Source: Bacillota bacterium (GTDB taxonomy: Bacteria; Bacillota; Clostridia; Christensenellales; Aristaeellaceae). From it: DNA of 9,121 bases. Position numbers and translations under genes: made by a program. The notes beneath the pieces were generated by a model, which saw nothing but the letters and a program-made list of their open reading frames with translations, was not told the origin of the DNA and did no database searches. The stretch lies in the NCBI GenBank assembly GCA_023391725.1, contig JAEWAH010000133.1:1-9121 (forward strand), in the 5' to 3' direction. Within the stretch, counting starts at the first letter, position 1. Every line of letters begins with the position of its first letter. Positions 4,057 to 9,121 of this stretch are shown here, one piece after another.

Positions 4057-6060
4057 TTGAAGAGGTCATCCAGAGGCTTCATGGGCTATGTAGTGCTCAT
4101 TGGCGCATTCATACTCATCGCCGTTCTGATGAATGGCGGTTTTGGCTTTACAGAAAACAAGAGGATCGAATATCCTGCGCTGCTGGACAAGATCAAGAGC
4201 GACCAGGTCGCTCAGGTCGCCATCCGCGGCAACAACCTGGTGGGTATGTATCGGGAAACGAAGGTCGCCCAAAGCGATTTCCCCGACCGGAATTATGACT
4301 TTGAAACCACCATCGGCGATGACTTTATTGAAACCGTGCGCCAGATGCGCGCCTCGCAGCTGCAGGTGCCCATCGACCAGGTTTCCGTCAGCGATTTGAG
4401 TTTCGCCGTCGCTTACCGCGCGCCCCTGGTGACCCCTTGGTATGTGGATATCCTGCCCTTCCTGTTCATTATCGGCATCTCCGCGCTCTTCTGGTTCCTG
4501 ATCATGCGCCAGCAGGGCGGCGGGAACAGCAAGGTCATGAATTTTGGCAAAAGCCGCGCCCGCGTGGTGGACGGCAGCAAAAACCGCATCACCTTTGCCG
4601 ATGTGGCCGGGGCCGATGAAGAAAAAGAAGAGCTGCGCGAAATGGTCGACTTTTTGCGCAATCCCCAAAGCTACATAGAGCTTGGCGCGCGCATTCCCAA
4701 GGGCGTGCTGCTCGTAGGCCCTCCGGGCACCGGCAAAACGCTGCTGGCCAAGGCTGTGGCCGGGGAAGCCAACGTGCCCTTCTTCACCATTTCCGGTTCC
4801 GACTTTGTAGAAATGTTCGTGGGCGTCGGCGCCAGCCGCGTCCGTGACCTGTTTGACCAGGCCAAGCGCTCCTCTCCCGCCATCGTCTTCATCGATGAAA
4901 TCGATGCCGTGGGCCGCCACCGCGGCGCAGGCTTGGGCGGCGGGCATGACGAGCGGGAACAGACCTTGAACCAGCTGCTTGTGGAAATGGACGGCTTTAC
5001 CACCAACGAAGGGGTCATCGTCATGGCGGCCACCAACCGCCGCGACATCCTCGACCCCGCGCTCTTGCGCCCGGGCCGCTTTGACCGCCAGGTCACAGTC
5101 AACTATCCTGACCTTAACGGCCGCGTGGATATTTTGAAAGTGCATTCCCGTGGCAAGCCCCTTTCCCGCGATGTGGATCTTGAGAACATTGCCAAGCGCA
5201 CCCCCTATGCCACCGGCGCGGACCTAGAGAACGTGATGAACGAGGCCGCGATTCTCGCAGCCCGCACCCGCAAAAAAGAGATCGATCAGCAGATGCTTAT
5301 CGATGCCATTGCCAGGGTTCAGATGGGCCCCGAAAAGCGCAGTCACAAGGTGAATGAAAAGGACCGCCGCCAGGTGGCCTATCATGAAGCCGGCCACGCC
5401 ATCGTGGGCAACGCGCTCCCCGGCTGCGATGAAGTGCACCTGATCACTATCGTGCCACGTGGCCAGGCCGCCGGGCATACCCTGTCCCTGCCCACCGAAG
5501 AGCGCGACAACATGGGCCGCAAGGCGCTGAAAGACACCATTGCCATGATGCTGGGCGGCCATGCCGCCGAGCAGGAGGCGCTGGAGGATATCACCACCGG
5601 TTCCTCTTCCGATCTTAAGCGCGCCACGGAGCTGTGCCGCCGCATGGTCACCCAATTCGGCATGAGCGACGCGCTGGGCACCATTTACCTGGGCAACGAT
5701 CAGGAAGTGTTCGTGGGCATGGAATTTGGCCACACCAGGGAATATTCCGAGGAAGTGGCCTACCAGATCGACAAGGAAGTCCGCCGCCTGCTGGATGAAA
5801 GCTACGAAACGGCCCGCAAGATTTTGAGGGACAATATCGATAAGCTCCACGCCCTGGCCGCGGCCCTGCTAAAACACGAAACCCTCTCCCGCAAGGAATT
5901 CCTGGCCATTATGGAAGGCCTCGAATTGCCCGAACCAGAGCAAAAGGCCGCCAAGGAAACGGACGCGGCCGGCGGAAAATCCGACAAGACCGAAAAGCCG
6001 GCTGTTCCCAAGCCGGATATGCGGCGAATCCTCACCGGGGACCAAGGCGGGCAAATATAG
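4057..6060 (+). CDS. ftsH: ATP-dependent zinc metalloprotease FtsH
   Basis: This membrane-anchored AAA+ protease works as a hexamer, extracting and degrading damaged or unassembled membrane proteins and some regulators. From the TTG it has 667 residues. A basic tip MKRSSR is followed by membrane helix 1 (about 10-28), an extracytoplasmic domain (about 29-126) and helix 2 (about 129-150). Walker A is GPPGTGKT (221-228), the pore loop is MFVGVGA (253-259) and Walker B is IVFIDEID (276-283). The second region of homology runs from TNRRD to GRFDR (326-344), with R338 and R341 as likely arginine fingers. The zinc site is HEAGH (443-447), with D519 in SSSDLKRAT as the likely third ligand. The tail after 627 is hydrophilic, Lys/Pro-rich and poorly conserved, as usual. 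It has its own promoter, and its stop codon lies inside a terminator hairpin. All key residues are present. Confidence 0.98.
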   Translation: MKRSSRGFMGYVVLIGAFILIAVLMNGGFGFTENKRIEYPALLDKIKSDQVAQVAIRGNNLVGMYRETKVAQSDFPDRNYDFETTIGDDFIETVRQMRASQLQVPIDQVSVSDLSFAVAYRAPLVTPWYVDILPFLFIIGISALFWFLIMRQQGGGNSKVMNFGKSRARVVDGSKNRITFADVAGADEEKEELREMVDFLRNPQSYIELGARIPKGVLLVGPPGTGKTLLAKAVAGEANVPFFTISGSDFVEMFVGVGASRVRDLFDQAKRSSPAIVFIDEIDAVGRHRGAGLGGGHDEREQTLNQLLVEMDGFTTNEGVIVMAATNRRDILDPALLRPGRFDRQVTVNYPDLNGRVDILKVHSRGKPLSRDVDLENIAKRTPYATGADLENVMNEAAILAARTRKKEIDQQMLIDAIARVQMGPEKRSHKVNEKDRRQVAYHEAGHAIVGNALPGCDEVHLITIVPRGQAAGHTLSLPTEERDNMGRKALKDTIAMMLGGHAAEQEALEDITTGSSSDLKRATELCRRMVTQFGMSDALGTIYLGNDQEVFVGMEFGHTREYSEEVAYQIDKEVRRLLDESYETARKILRDNIDKLHALAAALLKHETLSRKEFLAIMEGLELPEPEQKAAKETDAAGGKSDKTEKPAVPKPDMRRILTGDQGGQI

Positions 6061-6071
6061 CCCGCCTTTTT
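6046..6071 (+). terminator. Terminator overlapping the ftsH stop codon
   Basis: GGCGGGC (6046-6052), loop AAATATA, GCCCGCC (6060-6066), then TTTTT (6067-6071). The TAG stop (6058-6060) is within the hairpin, so a ribosome finishing ftsH would cover the left arm and might hinder folding. The next gene begins 19 bp after the T-run. Confidence 0.8.
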
Positions 6072-6077
6072 CCCCCG

Positions 6078-6084
6078 AAGGAGG
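6078..6084 (+). promoter_or_regulatory. Ribosome binding site of the PHP gene
   Basis: AAGGAGG lies 6 nt before the ATG at 6091, an ideal match and spacing. It shows that this closely placed gene is set up for efficient translation despite the terminator before it. Confidence 0.8.
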
Positions 6085-6090
6085 ATAAAT

Positions 6091-6954
6091 ATGGTTCCCT
6101 CTTCCGTTATATTTCCAGACCTGCATGTGCACACCAGCGCATCCGACGGGCAGTTTTCCCCCGAACAGGTAGTCACTCTCGCCCGGGAGCGCAATGTCAA
6201 CCTGCTGGCCATCACCGATCACGACACGCTGGACGGGTTCCTGCAGCTGAAGGACAAGCTCCCGCCTAAGGATATTCAGATCATCCCGGGCGTGGAGATC
6301 AGCGCCGGGGGCGGCACCGAGGTCCACATCCTAGGTTACGGAGTCCACGAGGGCATGAAACGCCTGATGGACATGCTCGGTGAAATGCGTGAGGAGCGCC
6401 GTGAGCGGGCAGAAAAAATGGTTCGGCGCCTCACATACCTGGGGCTGGACATCGATCTTGCGGAGGTCGCGCCGCTCTCAGAAGGAAGCCTGGGCCGGGC
6501 GCACATCGGCCGGGCGATGGTCCAAAAGGGCCTGGTGGGCAGCCTCTATGAGGCGTTCGAAAAATACCTCTCCCCGGGCCGCCCGGGGTTCGAGCCCCGC
6601 CGCAAGCTGAAAGTCACCCAGGTGGTCAGGCTCTTAAAAGAGGAAGGCGCGGTGCCCGTGGTTGCCCATCCGGGGCTTATGAAAATGGAGATGGGCGATT
6701 TGCGGCCCCTGCTTTACGAATGGATAGACGCGGGGCTTATGGGCCTGGAGGTCTATCACCCCTCACACCTGCCAAATATGATCCAAACGTATGACCGTCT
6801 GGCCCGGGAAAACGGGCTGCTGGTTACCGGCGGCAGCGATTTTCACGGCGAGGACGGCCGTCACCCGGAGATTGGTTTTATGCTTTCCCATTGGCCTGCT
6901 GCTGGGGAAGACGCCCAAACGTTTATGAGCACCCTTTCCCAAACAAAGGCTTAA
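6091..6954 (+). CDS. PHP-domain phosphoesterase, TrpH/YciV (RNase AM)-like
   Basis: This 287-residue metal-dependent phosphoesterase belongs to the PHP superfamily, TrpH/YciV branch. The characterised E. coli member, RNase AM, removes nucleotides from RNA 5' ends, and related enzymes hydrolyse 3',5'-nucleoside bisphosphates. Metal-binding motifs appear in family order: DLHVHTSASDG (10-20, with H12, H14 and D19), ITDHDT (41-46), GVEIS (67-71), VHILGYG (78-84), RAHIGRAM (136-143), VAHPG (191-195), YHPSH (222-226) and GSDFHG (248-253). A helical insert (about 86-190) separates the two halves. All expected ligands are present, so it should be active and cytoplasmic. The substrate cannot be told from sequence alone. 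It follows the ftsH terminator by 19 bp with no visible promoter, so it may depend on readthrough. The ATG at 6091 is fixed by AAGGAGG. Confidence 0.88.
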   Translation: MVPSSVIFPDLHVHTSASDGQFSPEQVVTLARERNVNLLAITDHDTLDGFLQLKDKLPPKDIQIIPGVEISAGGGTEVHILGYGVHEGMKRLMDMLGEMREERRERAEKMVRRLTYLGLDIDLAEVAPLSEGSLGRAHIGRAMVQKGLVGSLYEAFEKYLSPGRPGFEPRRKLKVTQVVRLLKEEGAVPVVAHPGLMKMEMGDLRPLLYEWIDAGLMGLEVYHPSHLPNMIQTYDRLARENGLLVTGGSDFHGEDGRHPEIGFMLSHWPAAGEDAQTFMSTLSQTKA

Positions 6955-6990
6955 TGCACCTGAAATAACATGTACGATCCATATGATATC

Positions 6991-6996
6991 AGGGAG
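6991..6996 (+). promoter_or_regulatory. Ribosome binding site of the vanW-like gene
   Basis: AGGGAG lies 7 nt before the ATG at 7004. It lies inside the reading frame that would start at 6983, so 7004 is the better start. Confidence 0.65.
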
Positions 6997-7003
6997 ACAC
7001 GTT

Positions 7004-8590
7004 ATGTATCAGCAAGGATATCGTCCCCCTACCGCCGCTCCCCGGCGTGAAAAAAGGCCGCCCGTGAATGCTGCCCCCAAGGCTGCTCCGGTGCGTCCCA
7101 AACCCGCCCCTGCATATGCGCAGGGGGGATATGGATACGCCCCTCAGGGCGCGGCCAAACCGCAAAAGCGGCAAGGTTCCGGCGCCGGGCGGGTGCTTTT
7201 CCTGTTTATTGGCTTGGCCGCGCTGGCCTTCGGCGCGTTTTACGGAAAGACGTGGCTGGAAGTGAAGCCATATGAGGCGGTATTTGCGCCCAATGTTTTT
7301 GTGGACGGCATCGCCATGGAGGGCATGACAGCGTCCCAGGGCGTTGCCGCGGTCCGAGCCAACGCATCCAATAAGGTGAACGGCCTGAATGTCCGGCTCA
7401 TGGCCGGAGAGAACGTTTACGCCACCATCACCGGCGATATGCTGGGCCTTTCCTACAATACCGATGCGGCGCTGAACGAGGCCTGGGCGATTGGCCACGT
7501 GGGCACGGTGTTCGACAAAAAAACACAGCTGGAAAAAGCAAGGGCCACAGGCTATCAGGCGTATTCTGCCATGCCCGGGGCCGACAACTCTCCTGTGGAC
7601 GCGCTGCTGATGCAGCTGAAAAACGAGATCTACCGCGCGCCCGAGGACGCTTCCTTCTCCTTCAACCCCGATGCCTCAGACCCCTTCACCTTCGTTCCGG
7701 AGGTGCAGGGCAGGAGCCTTGATATCGAGCCGCTCAAACAGGAGATCTACCAAAGGATATCCTCCCTCCAAAGCGGCGATATCCAAATTGTACCCACCAT
7801 TACCCCGCCTGCGGTCACGGTGGATATGCTAAAGCAAGGTTTGTCCCTTCGCTTTCGGGCTACCACCACCATCTCCACCAACAGCACGGAGAACCGCACC
7901 AACAATATCCGCAGGGCCTTTGAAAAGATCAGCGGCGAGGTGCTAAAGCCCGGGGAAAAGTTCAGCTTCAACAATGTGGTGGGCGCGCGCACCGTCAAGA
8001 ACGGCTTTTTCGAGGCCCCGGAGTATGCCTATGGTGAACTGGGGCCGGGCATCGGCGGGGGCGTGTGCCAGGCCAGCACCACGGTCTACCTGGCGGCCCT
8101 TCAGGCCGGGCTTCAAATACTTGATCGTGAGCCCCATTCCGACCAGGTGAATTACACCGATTTCGGCAAGGATGCCACGGTGTTCATGTCCAGCAACCGC
8201 AAGATCGACCTGGTGTTCAAAAACAGCACCGAAGGCAACATTTACATCACCGCCGCAGTGAAGTCCGACCCCTCCAACCGCAAGCGCTTTATCTGCGAGG
8301 TTTCCATGTATGGCCTCTCCCTGGGCGATGTGAGCTACGAGCTTCGCACCCAGGAGATCAGGAAGATCCCCATCCCCGCTGAGCCGCAGATCATCAAAGA
8401 CACGGACCAGACGTACGTGAAATACGTGGATCAGGAATACACGGCCGACAAGGGCAAGGAAGGCCATGTGGTTGCCTCCTTCCTGGTGAAGAAGCAAAAC
8501 GGCGTGGAAGTGGAGACCAAGCAATTGTACGAGGACACCTACAGGGAAAAGGCCGCCAAGGTTTACGTGGGCGTGCTGCCGCGGGAATAA
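7004..8590 (+). CDS. Membrane-anchored VanW family protein with G5-like C-terminus
   Basis: This 528-residue protein probably acts at the cell surface. Residues 1-60 are a cytoplasmic tail rich in Pro, Ala, Arg and Tyr-Gly, basic and probably disordered. One membrane helix spans about 63-80 (VLFLFIGLAALAFGAFY), with the rest outside. Residues about 95-265 resemble the putative peptidoglycan-binding region usually placed before VanW. The VanW domain spans about 288-420, with the block STNSTENRTNNIRRAFEKI (291-309), KPGEKFSFN and GGGVCQASTTVYLAAL (351-366). The C-terminal part (about 440-520) looks like a G5 domain. VanW is named after vancomycin resistance clusters, but its biochemistry is unknown and most carriers are not resistance genes. 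No vanHAX-like genes are near. A cell-wall role is inferred. The start at 7004 is chosen by its ribosome binding site; 6983 would add seven residues. Confidence 0.88.
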   Translation: MYQQGYRPPTAAPRREKRPPVNAAPKAAPVRPKPAPAYAQGGYGYAPQGAAKPQKRQGSGAGRVLFLFIGLAALAFGAFYGKTWLEVKPYEAVFAPNVFVDGIAMEGMTASQGVAAVRANASNKVNGLNVRLMAGENVYATITGDMLGLSYNTDAALNEAWAIGHVGTVFDKKTQLEKARATGYQAYSAMPGADNSPVDALLMQLKNEIYRAPEDASFSFNPDASDPFTFVPEVQGRSLDIEPLKQEIYQRISSLQSGDIQIVPTITPPAVTVDMLKQGLSLRFRATTTISTNSTENRTNNIRRAFEKISGEVLKPGEKFSFNNVVGARTVKNGFFEAPEYAYGELGPGIGGGVCQASTTVYLAALQAGLQILDREPHSDQVNYTDFGKDATVFMSSNRKIDLVFKNSTEGNIYITAAVKSDPSNRKRFICEVSMYGLSLGDVSYELRTQEIRKIPIPAEPQIIKDTDQTYVKYVDQEYTADKGKEGHVVASFLVKKQNGVEVETKQLYEDTYREKAAKVYVGVLPRE

Positions 8591-8659
8591 CGGAACGTGT
8601 GAGAGCCCATGATGGCGCAGGATGCGGGGGAGAAGCCTCGCGAATAACGGAGGATGAAG
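8591..8659 (+). other. Short gap between the vanW-like gene and ridA
   Basis: No terminator or clear promoter is visible. The end of the vanW-like gene and the ridA leader share a near-repeat (GCGGGAATAACGGA near 8581-8594 and GCGAATAACGGAGG near 8640-8653), perhaps a small duplication. Co-transcription of the two genes is plausible. Confidence 0.4.
8649..8653 (+). promoter_or_regulatory. Ribosome binding site deciding the ridA start
   Basis: GGAGG directly abuts the ATG at 8654, too close to serve it, but lies 6 nt before the next in-frame ATG at 8660. The later ATG is therefore preferred. Confidence 0.7.
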
Positions 8660-9040
8660 ATGGATAAGAAGTGCTTTCTGACTGAGAAGGGCCCCAGGGC
8701 ATTAGGCCCCTATTCCACCGCTGTGGAGGCAGGCCAGACGGTGTACCTTTCCGGTATGCTGGGCATCTGCCCTGATACGGGCAAGCTGAAAGACGGCGGC
8801 GTGCTGAATCAAACCGAGCAGGTGTTTGAAAACCTGCGCACTGTGCTTGCGGAACTGGGCCTTAGCCTTAAAAACGTCGTCAAGACCACGGTGTTCCTCG
8901 CCGATATGAACGATTTTTCATCCGTCAACGCCTTGTATGGCGAAGCCTTCGGGCAGGATTTCCCCGCCCGAAGCTGCGTGCAGGTCGCAAAGCTCCCCAT
9001 GGGCGCAGCCATTGAAGTGGAGTGCATCGCAGTAAGGTGA
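8660..9040 (+). CDS. ridA: RidA family reactive enamine/imine deaminase
   Basis: This 126-residue cytoplasmic protein belongs to the Rid (YjgF/YER057c/UK114) family. RidA trimers hydrolyse reactive 2-aminoacrylate and other enamines or imines made by PLP enzymes such as threonine dehydratase, protecting PLP enzymes from damage. Family features are visible in order: LGPYSTAV (15-22, with Y18), VYLSGMLG (28-35), the helix with EQVFENLRTVL (53-63), the VVKTTVFLADMNDF strand (73-86), ARSCVQVAKLP (103-113) with the substrate-binding R104, and IEVECIAV (118-125) with E121. Having the arginine puts it with the catalytically active Rid groups. The length is normal. The start at 8660 fits the ribosome binding site. 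The stop is followed at once by hairpins. Its partners in this organism cannot be told from context. Confidence 0.93.
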   Translation: MDKKCFLTEKGPRALGPYSTAVEAGQTVYLSGMLGICPDTGKLKDGGVLNQTEQVFENLRTVLAELGLSLKNVVKTTVFLADMNDFSSVNALYGEAFGQDFPARSCVQVAKLPMGAAIEVECIAVR

Positions 9041-9062
9041 CCAGGGCTCTGCCCTGGACCCG
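9039..9062 (+). repeat. GGGC hairpin after ridA, dispersed repeat copy 2
   Basis: CCAGGGC (9041-9047), loop TCT, GCCCTGG (9051-9057), then ACCCG. It begins directly at the ridA stop and shares its flanks and layout with 515-541. It has no T-run of its own. It may act as a 3' mRNA-stabilising hairpin. Confidence 0.65.
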
Positions 9063-9084
9063 CCAAAGGGATATATCCCTTTGG
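9063..9084. repeat. 22-bp perfect palindrome
   Basis: The arms CCAAAGGGATA and TATCCCTTTGG are perfectly complementary, with no loop between them. It sits 5 bp after the preceding hairpin. TGTTTTGGGG follows at 9091, so a T-run is weak at best. The paired hairpins after a stop codon suggest a transcript end or a dispersed palindromic repeat. Confidence 0.6.
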
Positions 9085-9121
9085 AATCCCTGTTTTGGGG
9101 AAGAAGAACACACTCAAAGGC

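Noticed and set aside
4066..5145. Long antisense frame (359 residues) within ftsH, and another at 5224-5850
   Set aside because: These are shadows caused by GC-rich codon use in ftsH. The proteins are His/Ala/Gly-rich, match no family I know and have no ribosome binding sites.
6960..6987. Possible promoter CTGAAA-16-TATGAT before the vanW-like gene
   Set aside because: Transcription would start at about 6994, inside the ribosome binding site of that gene, and the -35 is poor.
7004..8590. Vancomycin resistance cluster, from the VanW match
   Set aside because: No vanHAX, vanY or two-component genes are present, and VanW domains are common in clostridia outside resistance loci.

Overview
The window looks like chromosomal DNA of a fairly GC-rich Gram-positive bacterium, most likely Bacillota/Clostridia. 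Four things point that way: the tilS-hpt-ftsH gene order, a small heat-shock gene under a perfect CtsR-type operator, strong AAGGAGG ribosome binding sites with sigma-A-like promoters, and short hairpin repeats of a kind I recall from gut clostridial genomes. The exact genus cannot be read from this sequence.

Layout. Positions 1-1130 carry no convincing gene. They hold a dense set of hairpins and dispersed repeats: a 14-bp inverted pair at 42-55 and 702-715, several copies of a two-hairpin repeat family, a long imperfect inverted repeat at 420-480, a minus-strand terminator at 757-793 and a 12-bp perfect stem at 1068-1104. An Hsp20 chaperone gene lies on the minus strand (1131-1604), with its promoter and CtsR operator at 1689-1719. 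Everything after that is on the plus strand: tilS (1956-3428), hpt (3425-3979, overlapping tilS by 4 bases), ftsH (4057-6060, with its own promoter and a TTG start), a PHP-domain phosphoesterase (6091-6954), a membrane-anchored VanW/G5-like protein (7004-8590) and a RidA family deaminase (8660-9040). The window ends in two hairpins directly after ridA.

How the genes relate. tilS, hpt and ftsH form the conserved block known from Bacillus subtilis: tRNA-Ile lysidine synthesis, purine salvage and membrane protein quality control. The divergent hsp20 adds a second proteostasis gene, probably repressed by CtsR. The PHP gene starts 19 bases after a terminator that overlaps the ftsH stop codon, so it probably depends on readthrough or on a promoter inside ftsH. 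The vanW-like and ridA genes follow with short gaps.

No new multi-gene system is evident. The observations most worth checking are the structured repeat island at the left, the CtsR site, the possible leaderless start of tilS and the terminator between ftsH and the PHP gene.
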